Positions 1 to 11,272 of a stretch of DNA of 64,000 nucleotides are shown one piece after another. A program made the translations under genes and the position numbers. The stretch is from Apricaphanius iberus (taxonomy: Eukaryota > Chordata > Actinopteri > Cyprinodontiformes > Aphaniidae), in contig JAPXFQ010002701.1 in assembly GCA_028564705.1 (NCBI GenBank), forward strand, positions 850,001 through 914,000, in the 5' to 3' direction. The stretch's first letter is position 1. Each line of letters opens with the position of its first letter. Below the pieces are notes generated by a model, which worked only from the letters and a program-made list of their open reading frames with translations, ran no database searches and was not told where the DNA came from.

Positions 1-1439
1 AAGTCTTACAACAGATAGTTAGGAAAACAGTGTGAATAATGCAGCTGTTTAAATGAACAGTCGATCTTTTCCTCAGCCATCCTGATTCTCTGATATTTTA
101 GTTTTGAGCAACAGGAAGTGGATGGTGGATCTTGTTCTACTGTATCCAACTTGATTTGGTCTGTTGCATTAGTTGGCCAGCATGCATTACAATACTCAGT
201 TTCTGAAAAAAGTAATCTATTCCTGTAACTCATTACTTTTGTAAGGCATTACTCCCAACACTGCATACCAGTAACGTTATCTGTGCATCCCTAAATTGAA
301 CAATTAATAATAATTTAGATCAATAAAATAGTCTGGTTGCCATCAGTCACATGATGACCATTAACCAATCTTCTTCCTTGGTATGTCTCTAACCCCACAT
401 CCAGAGGTGCTTTGTTTTGCCAGTGAGGCTGCAGTAAGATCGGCAATACACAGGAGTACTAATACTTCTATTCATGTTGCTCGGTTGTCTTGTGGCAACT
501 GAAGAAGTGAAATGAGCACGCTGTTTGTACACTGTAAAACTGCACCACATTACCTGTCCTTTTACTGATATTTGCCCTGTTTGCAAATATCAAAACAGAG
601 GGACTCAGAACTGGGCCTACAACTATGAAATTATGGCCAAGAATATGTTTTTCAAAATACACCTTTTTTTAAGGTAAATATAGTCCTTATTTTGTAGTTA
701 AGTATAACCATTCTTATTTATAATTTTTTTCCCCATTATTCTTGCAGTAGTAATTTTGAGACATCCTCTCGCCCCTTCCCCAAACACAGAAGTATTTTGG
801 CTCAGAGAAAACTTCTAAATTTGAGTTGATTTGGCTGCTCCAACGCTATAGCTATAAACCGTTTTGTTTAGCTACAGGCTATAGGAGAGAAAAATAATGC
901 AGTCTCATTCTGTTACTCTGCTCTGAGTCAGGCAGCCTCCGTCACTTTGACATAAAGAAACATCACCCGACTTTTACTTGAGAAACCTGTCTCGAGGCGC
1001 AAATACACCCTAGCTTTGGTTTGCTCTCCGCTCCTTTCACCAGGCGTATTCATCTGAATCTGGATCTAGGCTAGAGGTGAGCAGCTGTCAATGAACTAAA
1101 GTTACTGCTGTAGAATCTCAGCTGCTTAAAGATTTTGGCCATAGCCTTTTCAGCTCGCACTCTAAAGTGTCTTATAAACAGTGGCCTTAAAATACTACAC
1201 AAAGATGTTGGACAGCAGCAGGTATGGAAAGCTAGACGTGCAACATTTCACAAAATGTCCAAAAATCTATATTATTTAAATGGCATCCAGCAAAGATTTT
1301 TTTAGGGGTGGCTAGGGAAAATAGCAGGGCTGCCAAGGGTTATTAAGTCAACTATGCATAATTACAAATGTCCACACAGTCCGTGTGCAAACCATGAATT
1401 GGATCACTTTGTGCTGATGGGACAAAGATCCTCTGATCA
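1..1439. other. Gene-free AT-rich flank
   Basis: I see no coding exon, RNA gene or recognisable transposon here. Open frames are short, lack family motifs and end in simple sequence. The right edge runs into a LINE fragment. Confidence 0.5.
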
Positions 1440-2390
1440 TAAGTGTTCCTTGTACCGGACTCAGACTTGAACCTCCAGGGTCACATAAAGGAAATAACAA
1501 GGTCAGCCTTCTATCACCTGAAGAACATCTCTAGGATTAAAGGACTAATGTCACAGAAGGACCTTGAAAAACTGATCCATGCGTTCATCTTTAATCGGCT
1601 TGATTACTGCAACAGTGTCCACACAGGTCTACCTAAAAAGTCAATCAGACAGCTGCAGCTGATCCAGAATGTTGCTGCTTGCGTCCTCACTAGAACCAGG
1701 AAAGTAGAACACATCACCCTAATTCTAAAGTCCTTACAATGGCTTCCTGTAGCTCAGAGAATAGACTTCAAAATACTCCTACAAGTTTATAAATCACTGA
1801 ATGGTTTAGCACCAAAGTATGTTGGAGACCTGCTGTCACTATACCAACTAAGCAGACCACTCAGTTCCTCCAACTCTAGATTACTAAACATACCTAGAAT
1901 TAGAACTAAACAGGGAGAGGCAGCTTTCAGCTTCTATGCTCCAAAAATCTGGTGCAAACTTCCAGAAGAATGCAACAATGCTGAATTCTTAGGCTCCTTT
2001 AAATCAAAGATTAAAACTCTACTATTCAGAGCTGCCTTTAAGTCCTAAATTGCATTTTTTTTGGTCACTCTTTGATTCTTAATATTTAACCGATTGTGTT
2101 TTACCTGTTTTTAATCTATATTCTTTTGCATAAATTAGTTCTTCACACCTTCTCTTTTTATTGATGAATTCTTATATTTTTTTTCTTTTTAAATTTCATA
2201 CTCTCACATAAATTTTATTTTTCATGCTTCAGTTACTAAATGCATTTCTTTAAATAATGATCTGTTTTAATTTTCATTTTTTATCATGTATTTGGTTTCA
2301 TTACCACTGAATTATGTAAAGCACCATTGTTGAAAGTGTGCTTTATAAATAAAATCGCCTTGCCTTGCCTCGCCTTGCCTTCTAAACAAG
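1440..2390 (+). mobile_element. L2/Maui-like LINE, 5'-truncated 3' end
   Basis: An open frame at 1443-2048 encodes the end of a non-LTR reverse transcriptase. It carries the hallmark strings of fish L2 copies: FYHLKNI, LIHAFI.NRLDYCN, LPKKS, LQLIQN and LQWLPVAQRIDFK. The frame stays open for 201 codons but lacks the palm motif (Y/F)ADD and everything upstream, so it is a dead 5' truncation. The 3' end is AT-rich, has an AAATAAAA motif and finishes in CTTGC-type pentamer repeats near 2355-2385. The copies at 45.7 kb and 55.9 kb end in the same kind of tail. Family-level assignment is firm; the exact subfamily is not. Confidence 0.85.
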
Positions 2391-2431
2391 GTTACGGCAT
2401 GAATGCTGCAATATTCCCGCAACACCATGGT

Positions 2432-2501
2432 GCATTTTTAAGACACACCGTGCCAGGAATATTACCCCAATATGCCAGCACTGTGTGTCTTATGAAAATG
2501 C
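2432..2501. repeat. Long imperfect inverted repeat (hairpin)
   Basis: The left arm begins GCATTTTTAAGACACACCGT at 2432. The right arm ends GTGTGTCTTATGAAAATGC at 2501. The arms are about 23-26 nt with few mismatches and enclose a loop of about 20 nt. Either strand could fold into a stable hairpin. It may be the core of a small palindromic MITE or a small-RNA-like hairpin; the sequence alone does not decide. Confidence 0.6.
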
Positions 2502-4805
2502 CTCTAGACAGAATAATGGCCCTGGGTTTAGGGATGATTAGATTGGAGGTTGTTCTCTTTTGAATTTGGAATTCATTTATCATAAGGGGAAGGTTCATTC
2601 TAAAAAAGGAAAAAGAGGCTTAAAAAAAGGGAAAATACAAATATACCAATTTATGGTGCTATAGTAAAAAAAATAAAAATGTTTTGTACTCAATGCCAAA
2701 CAAACATTAATCATAACTGTACTCCAAGGGGTGATCAGTACTGCTTGACTCAGTCAAGGCTGGTTTCTTTATATGACCAGTCTCTTCAGGATTTTGCTGG
2801 ACTTATTTGAGAATGCCTGAGGTTATGCCAGCTTTTTTGGAAAAAGAAAGATGTTGTTTTTGCTTTTTTCTTGTGTTAAACTCAGCAATCGGAGCATCCA
2901 TTCACAAAATGAAATGACGCAAAAATAAATAATAAAAGTTGGAAAAAGAATTTGAGGGTTAGTGAATTTTTTGTTTTTGTCTTTTTGACCGCCATAATGT
3001 ACTTTTCCTCATCAATTTCTAAAATGATAATATTCAGTAGCATTTTTTTTTATTAATTTCAATTAATATTAATCTGACCAAACTGAACAGAGAATTCACA
3101 TCGTGCCATCACACATGGAGCAGATTAATATATTTTTCTTTTTCTCCACAGTGACAAAAAACCCTGACTGTGGAATCAGTCATAACATATGAACAATTAA
3201 AATCAAATGGTTGCACTTAAAATACGAACAGTTAACGTGCAGCGGCCTGAACACACAAGTCTCAAAAACTTCTTGATGTTGTTCTGGAGGCTGAGTCCGC
3301 GCTCCGCTGCCCAACTAGAGACTGACAAGCGCCACCTCAGCCAAATTTTTTTAATTGAAGAGTTTTGAAGTTGAACAGACTCTCCGTATGAGCCATTTTC
3401 TAACCTGCAAGGTATTGCTTCAGTGGGAAGAAACACCACAGCAACCGGTGGTTGTTACCATACCAGGCTCGTGGGAGCGTGTCTGTAACCAGCCACATTG
3501 GAGATGTGCTCCAAGCCTTCAACCCACTGTCTGCTCCTGGACAGCAAGATGTATTGAGTACGGTGTCTTAGTCCGCGATTATGCTCAGAGGCTCTGTTTT
3601 AGTTAACTTTGCCATGTGCATAAAGTTGAAAATATCTGCACATCAGCATCAAGTGGTCAGGGATGTGAACTGTTATTCATCTAAAGGATGTTTTGTAAAT
3701 CAAAAACGTCCATTTGTTTTTACCGTCATATTACATGGGGGACAGAAAGATTTACCACCACTTTAATTTAGAGTTTGAGGAAACTGTAGAGTACATTCCT
3801 TGGCAATGAATTTTGTTGGCAAATCCAACATACTTCACCCTGTCTCCCTCTCTCTTAAGACACAGGAAGTGTACATAAGTGACACCATCAGACATAAGGT
3901 GATAAGAAGGAGCACTGTGACTGGTAAAAAAATGCATTAAAGTTGTGATGATTGGATACAATTACAAGAGGTGCAGAAACTGCAAGGATTGGCTGAATTG
4001 TGTTAATAGTTGCAATCCCAATGTCGCAAAATCCTGGAGGGAGTGCAGGACAAAACTTATCGAGCTCGGCTCTGAAAGTCACATCAGACAAGAACTGATC
4101 AACCAATCAAAAACTGATTTATATTTCTAAAAGGAGGAAGGTGCATCATGTTATTCAACTAATTCGTTAAAAGTATTCTAAACTGAGTTAATCAACCAGA
4201 CTTCTTTCCCTATGATGTCCGGAAATTTCATAGATTGAAAAACATTTCACATAAAAATCCATAAAATGATTAATCTTCCTGACTGTTTTGTCTCTTCTAG
4301 GCTAGTCGAATGCAACTGGATGTGGCTTTAAATAAAAAGAACAGTACACCAAGAGCTAAGAGTATTAAAAAAAAACGTCATTATTATTATTATGAGAGAC
4401 TAGGTCAAAAACTACCTATTGAGACTAAATATTACAACTCAGCCCTTCATTTGAAATCAGTAGGAAATCAGAGTCAACGAAAAAGTCAAAGTTTAAAAGG
4501 GTTGGATCAAGTTACTCAGTGTGCTCACCCTGCAATTAATATCTTGTTCATCTCGTTGTCAGTGCATCATCTCTTTACTTAAAACTCAAAATGCTGCCAC
4601 ACAGCACAACCTCACAATATATTACCCGACTATATCAACAAAACTACTTCCCTTTTTTTAAAATCTCTTATTTAAAAATAAGTCTGAAACACACACACAC
4701 GTACACATTCTTATCTAAAACTCATAATAATGGTATGAGTCTCTCGCTGGTGACAGCTTTATAGCCCTCTGTGAAACAACAATCACTTTATGAAAAATAA
4801 TGTTT
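2502..4805. other. Gene-free stretch, nothing recognised
   Basis: No family-level coding signal is visible. A moderately GC-richer patch at about 3235-3600 stands out from the AT-rich flanks, but I recognise neither an exon nor a known repeat in it. The rest is AT-rich with short homopolymers and a small CA-rich run near 4690. Confidence 0.35.
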
Positions 4806-4894
4806 TTAACTCAATTCAATTTTCAATTCAGTTTATTCATAGAACATGCATTTACAACACATGTCCTCTCAAGGCACTTTACAAGAAAAGCCAA
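4806..4894 (-). mobile_element. L2-type LINE 3' tail fragment
   Basis: On the minus strand this carries the common L2 end: a block reading CCTTGAGAGGACATG (TGAGATGACAT in other copies), followed by AATTGAATTG repeats. It abuts directly on the LINE that starts at about 4895, so the open frame running across 4846-4900 is a chimera of two elements. Confidence 0.7.
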
Positions 4895-6390
4895 TTCAGT
4901 CATTTGAGCGCCTGGTTCTGCCCCACCTCAAGGACATCACCGCCCCCCTCCTGGACCCACTGCAGTTCGCCTACAGAGCCAACAGGTCTGTGGATGATGC
5001 AGTGAACCTGGCCCTCCATTTCATCCTGGAGCATCTGGACTCCCCAGGAACCTACGCCAGGATCCTGTTTGTGGACTTCAGCTCTGCCTTCAACACCATC
5101 CTCCCTGGACTGCTAGAGACAAGCTCTACCAGCTCAGCGTGCCCGACTCCCTCTGCAAGTGGATCACTGACTTCCTTCGGACCGGAGACAGCACGTGCGG
5201 TTGGGGAAGATTGTCTCGGACAATCGGACTACAAACACTGGGACTCCTCAGGGCTGTGTACTCTCCCCCTGGCTCTTCTCGCTGTATACAAACTGCTGCA
5301 CCTCCAGTCACCAGTCCGTAAAGCTGATCAAGTTTGCGGACGACACCACCCTCATCGGACTTATCTCAGACGGTGATGAGTCCGCCTACAGGAGAGAGGT
5401 GGACCGGCTGGCTTCCTGGTGCAGTCAAAACAACCTGGAGCTGAACGCCCAGAAGACAGTGGAGATGATCATGGACTTCAGGAAAGTCACAGCCCCACCG
5501 TATCCCCTCACCCTGATGGACTCTCCCACCCCCATCTCCATCGTGGACTCCTTCCGTTTCCTGGGCACCACCATCACCCAGGACCTCAAGTGGGAGCCAA
5601 CCATCAGCTCCCTCATCAAGAAGGCCCAGCAGAGGATGTACTTCCTGCGGCAGCTGAGGAAACTCAAGGTGCCGACCGAGATGCTGGTGCAGTTCTACAC
5701 GGCCATCATCGAGTCCATCCTCACCTCCTCCATCACCGTGTGGTTCCCGGCGCCGCAGACCGGGACAAACACCGACTGCAGCGCATCGTGCGTGCTGCTG
5801 AGAAGGTGATTGGCTGCAGGCTCCCATCCCTCCGGGACCTGTTCTCCTCCAGGACCCGGAGGCGTGTGGGTCGGATCACAGCTGACTCTTCTCACCCTGG
5901 ACACCGACTATTCTCCCTCCTCCCCTCAGGCAGGAGGCTACGGTCCATCCAGACCCACACCTCCCGCCACCTGAACAGTTTCTTCCCCTCCGCCATCAGA
6001 CTCATGAACAATAACAAGACCCGATAGTTCAGTTAAAGACCCATGTAGGATAGAACCATCTGCACTACGTAACTTTATTTTACTGCACTGTGTGGTCTGA
6101 TCACACTTAGATCTGCTGCTGTCATTCACCTGCACATCTGTGAATGGAACCCTGCTGCTGTTCTTATGTTAAAAGGATGTTTATCTCTTCATAGTTCTTT
6201 TATATACATACAGATTATAATATTTATAAAGACTTTAGCCTTATGGCTCATTCTTTTTATTTTATTTCTTTTTATTTTATTTTATTTTTACTTATGTTAA
6301 ATGTTTTATGTGCACAACTGTACCGGAAAAAATTCCTAGTTTGTGAACTTGTTCTCAAACAATGGCAATAAAACCGATTCTGATTCTGTC
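4895..6390 (+). mobile_element. Jockey-superfamily LINE (Rex1/CR1-like), RT portion
   Basis: Split over several frames, this encodes a reverse transcriptase: DPLQFAYRANRSVDDAV, VDFSSAFNTI, CVLSPWLFSLYTN, then KFADDTTLIGLISDGDESAY and FRFLGTTITQDLKWEPTI. A C-terminal segment follows (LQRIVRAAEKVIGC, SHPGHRLFSLLPSGRR, NSFFPSAIRLMN). FADD is the catalytic palm motif. At least two frameshifts are present (around 5110-5200 and 5780-5805), so it cannot make an intact enzyme. It is strikingly GC-rich compared with its surroundings, which suggests a fairly recent insertion. It ends near 6370-6390 with an AATAAAA motif and GATTCTG repeats. The endonuclease domain and ORF1 are missing. Confidence 0.85.
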
Positions 6391-8039
6391 ATACATTTCA
6401 GCTTATCCTTCACTTCCTTTTTCCAGTTTAAAAGTTTTTATTAAAGGAAACCCAGTTCTAAAATTGAAAGATGTTAGAACTATAGAACATGATAATAAGA
6501 AATCAGTTTTTGCATGACAACTACAAACAAAACTACTCATGTTCAGGGTATCAGTTCTATCATGAGTTTCTATTTAGTTGTTCATGTGAAACAGATTGAA
6601 AAGCCTATCAATCAAGTTTTTTGTTGATTGGATCAACACTGCCTCCGCCTGGTATCCCTGATGTACTGCTTACTGTGATAACGAGCCTATTAGGTCAAAT
6701 TAGTTTCTCCAATCTAAGCACTATGTTTTTATGGTGTTATTCTGGTTTTAAAAGATTTTGTTAGTTTGCAAAATTTTATCAAAGGAAAAAAATGACAACA
6801 AACAATTTATATCAAAAGAATCCTTTGCTGTAATCTAATGTGATGTGTATTCTTTGCAAAAATTAAGTAATTAATTTGAGTGTAAGAATACATGTGACAT
6901 ATCAAATATTTAAAGTTGAGAAAAAATGATTGTATAATTACCAAAATATGTAGACAATAACATTTAATACAACCTGTAGCCCCACATTGATTATGAACTG
7001 TTGGAAAACTTTTAAATTGATTGGAATGTATGTATGTATGTATGTATGTATGTATGTCTGACTGAATTGAAATTACTTTATTTGTAAAGTTCCTTGAGAT
7101 ATCTGTTGCGAATCTGCACTAAATGAATAAATATTATGTAATAATATTATATAAATAGATATCAGTGACTAGCCACCTACAGTTTCAATCAGAGGTGTAC
7201 ATACAATGAATAAAAAGACACATTAACCTTTTTTCCTCACTGTCTAAAGCTAAGTTAGACCAAACTTATCTTGTTTTAAATTGGTTAGAATTACCAAGAT
7301 TATTTCCATATGCTAAATACTACAATAATGAGAGAAAGAAAATGTCAGAGTCAAAGATTTCTTTCTTAATGTCTTCCAAATCCAAACTGTATACACAGAA
7401 TGCATACTATCTCTTTAAGAAGATATCCGGAAGAGATATCCAGAAGCTGCTGTTTTTATCTTACATCTCTGAAACATTCTTGCTATCTCATTGTGGCGAT
7501 TAGGAAATTAGAAAAAAATATGTCTCTTTTATTTTAATTTTGGGTTTCAGTTGTATATCAAAACTTCCAAGAATTGCTCTTTATAGAAGGTTTGAATTGT
7601 ATCTTATTTTTCACTAATCCTATTTTATGAATACACTATGCAGTAGTTAGGACCAAAACACTTCCCAAATCCAACTCCTTTTAGTGTTTCAGCTAACACG
7701 GGTAAATCTCAGGTATAGTCACTCCCCCAGATATAAATTTCAGCTTGCAGGGCAAAGAAAGCACAGCATAAAATAATATGGGTATTAACCTAGGAAAGAC
7801 ATTAAAAAGGACTTACAGGGACAGTACCTCATGACCTGGCTCAGAACCCAATCCTCTCTGTACTTTTTCAGAAGGTTGCAGTTTGTCGGAAGAGTGGGTG
7901 AGGTGAAACGTCCGGATCCAGTGGCGGATCAAGGATTTTTCTGAATATGTGGCCATCAAAGGACTACAATATTTATAAAGGGACCAACTATTAGTCCAAC
8001 ACAGTGGTTCCCAAACTTGTCAGTCTCTGTCCACGGGTC
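6391..8039. other. Gene-free AT-rich spacer
   Basis: I see no exon or recognisable element, apart from a short ATGT tetranucleotide microsatellite at 7026-7057. Confidence 0.4.
7026..7057. repeat. (ATGT)n microsatellite
   Basis: About eight uninterrupted ATGT units. Confidence 0.95.
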
Positions 8040-8906
8040 ATGAGGACTCAGACAGAGTGTTGGTAGCCAGGTCTCCTAGTAGCTAGGAGACAGGTTAATG
8101 TTAGTAGCTATGCTGCTTTAGGCTAGGCTGTTGGAGGACATTATTAGGGTCTGTTCCTACTTTCTCTCCTACTTCTCCCCAACTGCATGATGTGCTGTCA
8201 ATTCAAGCACTAACCTGTTTTCTATTATAGTAGGTGCTCCGGATTAGCCCTGCTTGACGACCCTGACTAAGATGGCATTGCAGTGACGGAAAATTCTCCA
8301 CGTCCTGCAACAAACTTCTGCATCAGTTCTATTGCTCTTTCTGTGTCTCTGTTATGTATTCTCCAAGCCACAGACGGTCGTAGTTATGCTGCTATAGGTT
8401 TAGACTGTTGGAGGACAGACTGACCACTTTTCTTAACTCTTCTACTTTTCTCTTCTACTGCTCTTCAGATATAATTTTTCTTCTGTTATTGCAATTATTA
8501 ACCCAGTTTTCTCTCAGAAGCTCAACATGGTTTGGTACCTTGCTCAACTATAATGCCCGCTGCTGGATGGGGAACATCAGTCCAGATGATGCTCAAAGTG
8601 AACGAGCATTCTCCATCCTGTCTCTTCTCTATATTCTCAGACCCCCAAATGGTCGTGGCAGATAACTGCTTGTGCTGAGCCTGGTTCTGCCGGAGGTTTC
8701 TTCCTGTTAAAAGGGAGTTTTTCCTTCCCACTGTCGCTGCATGCTTGCTCAGTATGGATTGCTGAGAATTCCACGACGCAATCTTCTGTGGTTCTGTAAT
8801 TTCTACACTAAACATTGTATTGTAATAACTCTTTTTGTAAAGTGCCTTGAGATGACATTTGTTGTAAAATGGCGCTATATAAATAAACTGAATTGAATTG
8901 AATTGA
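8040..8906 (+). mobile_element. L2/Maui-like LINE 3' end, mosaic of two tails
   Basis: The segment ends in the typical fish L2 terminus: TTTTTCCTTCCCACTGTCGC, a CCTTGAGATGACAT block, a GCGCTATATAAATAAA motif and AATTG repeats at about 8888-8906. The internal part at about 8381-8655 matches the tail of the L2 copy at 29.37-29.66 kb. The flanking parts (8230-8380 and 8656 onward) match the reverse complement of the copy at 61.72-62.13 kb. A GGTCG string sits at both junctions, so this looks like one tail inserted into, or exchanged with, another. No coding part remains. Confidence 0.8.
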
Positions 8907-10949
8907 CCTACAAAATAAACATTTAAGAAGCCCGTTACCCCAACTCTTGATGAAACATACAAGTATTGTTTCCTGAGTCACTTAAAAAGTGGTGCAATGA
9001 CAACAAAACTAAAATCAAACACCAATATATTGAGCAATATATGTTGTTCTTATCAATTCAAATATTTTTTTCTATCTTTTATTGAATTTATAGAATGCAG
9101 ATGCTTGCTCATTTACTTTTTCTGGTACTGACATTTTTTCTAAAGAGAATCTTAAGACCCCACGCTTACATGTTTGTGACCCCCCAGTTACCTGTTTTGG
9201 TAAGCCACATAGATTTAATCACCTACATCATGTTGAAACCTTAACGTAATTTTGCATGCATGTTTAGTGTATATAGACAAAATACAAACACAAACAGCAT
9301 TTAATGAAATTTCAGCATTGCATACATTTTTTTAAAGCCAAATAGTATTAGTTTTTTTAAGAATGTTGGTGGGCGTATCAAGAAACACCAGAAGAATATC
9401 TGGGTTGGTCAAAGGTAAAAGGTAAACGGGACACCAAGAGAGGTTCAGTAATCTCCTGTTTAACAACTGAACATCCTGGATCTGTAGGGAAGATTTTACC
9501 CTGATCTTATTTACTCAACTAGCTGAAACATACAGAATTTCAAACAAGTACGTTTTCCGGTACTTACAGGTCAGGGATTTTATTAGAGAAACACTACACT
9601 TGTGGTCTATCATGGCATATTAGATATAGCTAGTAAGTTTATAGATTGTTTAATTGTTAATGTTATGATATCTCACAATTTAGGGAAACCTAAAATCTAT
9701 TTTTTCCGACTTGTTTGTTTTCTTCTCTTTTTTTTTTGTGGCTAATGCACTGAATGGGGGTTGGAGAAAATTGTCACATGTGGAAATCAGATTGATTTTA
9801 GTTTTTTTTAAGGAGTCATTTTTTCAAGACTTTCATTGAAGTAGACCTTTAAAATGTATTGTAAGTATGCATTAGTTTGAGAATTTCTCCTTTGGGAATA
9901 GCGCGACAACACTGGCCCCAGCAGGGACCTACATTTTTGTAAATACGGCCCTGGTCTTAGTTGTTAATCACATCTTGACACAACATAATTCATCTTTTCC
10001 TTTTTTTACCATTTCCACCTTCAAATTGTCCGTAATTAATATCATGTGTTTTCTACATTTGAAGTAAAGGTAGCTGAGATTATTGGTTTGCAAAATGTAA
10101 AAACTGACATAATGTAGAACAACAGGATGTTAAGGAAAAGCAGTGATGACTTTTCTTCTTTTTTTCTTTTCTTTTTTTTTATGATCTTTAATAGCAGTCA
10201 GACCTTTGCAGGTTTACCTGTAATACATGTATAAGGAAAACAAAAAAATTGTATGAAACAAATATATAGCAACTATGCTTACAGACCATATCAGGGGTTA
10301 AATAATGATAAATAGTGATACAAAAGAAAAGTACCGGAGGAAAATAAAATAAAGTACCAGCTGAGTGGCTAATCACTTTATTCCAAAAGGAGGAATATAT
10401 ATTTACAGTTTTAAATACCTTTGCATTATGGGAATGTTTTTTGTCTCAGAAAGAAAATGTTGAATAGATGGTTTTGTGTTAGAATTTTTTTTTTTTCTGA
10501 ATACAAAAATTAGCTAGGAATAGCAATAAATTGATTAAATAAAATTGGTCAGCTTTATTCACTGGGGAATTGAAGAAACCAAACAATATCTTGTCACGTG
10601 AAAGAGAAAATTTCAGAAGAAAACAGTATAGAATTATGAAATTCTGTCCTGAATTGACTACTGAACAAGCAGTAGAATAAGTGCAGAATATCTTCTTCTT
10701 TAATGTCACAAAGTAAGCAATTCATATCAACGTCTTATTTTATATCTTCTTAGCGAAGATTTGTTAGGATAGAACCGATGAATATTTTTTAAATGAAACT
10801 TCTTTCACTTTGTTGAATAGAAACTTAAATGGCATAAGTCAGATCTTTTTTCTACCCAAAAAGTCACAAAACCAATTGTTCCAGTAAGTAACTGCATTTG
10901 GAGTGTGAGTCTTTTTCCCTTCAGATAGATTAGTTAGCTTGATTTCGTC
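8907..10949. other. Gene-free spacer upstream of ppm1d
   Basis: AT-rich, with no family-level coding signal. Contains pyrimidine-rich runs around 9720-9740 and 10150-10185. Confidence 0.4.
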
Positions 10950-11004
10950 TTTTTTTTTTTTTTTTTTTTGATTTCTTCTTCTTCTTCTTCTTCTTCTTCT
11001 TCTT
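10950..11004. repeat. Poly-T run plus (TTC)n microsatellite
   Basis: Twenty T residues at 10950-10969 are followed by about ten TTC/CTT units to 11004, immediately upstream of the ppm1d promoter. The tract is purine/pyrimidine asymmetric and able to form unusual DNA structure. Confidence 0.95.
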
Positions 11005-11049
11005 CGATAATTATTGGCGGTTGACAAACAACAATTGGTGCATTACCGC

Positions 11050-11272
11050 CACCACACTTTATTTTGTCTGTTTGTTTGTTTTTTCATAGACAGAGCAGAC
11101 GTGACGTCAGTACGTATGATGTGACGCCTCGGAAAGGATAAACAAAAAGGAAGGAAGCCTTCGGCGAGACAATCGCGGCAAAATCGGTTCAAATTTTACC
11201 TCGGAAGCCTTACTTTGTCACTACATGCACCCTTTTGTTGCTTAAACTGCCACCGTTTAGGCGTTTGCTACC
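11050..11272 (+). promoter_or_regulatory. ppm1d promoter and 5' UTR with CRE
   Basis: This is a locally CpG-richer block directly before the ppm1d start codon. It holds a perfect palindromic cAMP-response element, TGACGTCA, at 11102-11109, and a CRE half site TGACG at 11122-11126. I see no clear TATA box at a suitable distance. The transcription start cannot be placed from sequence. The CRE lies 164 bp before the ATG, so it is either in the proximal promoter or in the 5' leader. Confidence 0.6.

Noticed and set aside
4846..5376. 176-codon open frame beginning MHLQHMSSQG
   Set aside because: It starts in an L2 tail and runs into a different LINE, then leaves the RT frame, so it is a chimeric artefact and not a gene.
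5366..5827. 153-codon minus-strand frame, glycine/valine rich
   Set aside because: Antisense shadow of the GC-rich LINE reverse transcriptase; no family motifs.
10839..11027. Arg-rich minus-strand frame
   Set aside because: Translation of the TTC microsatellite and poly-T run.
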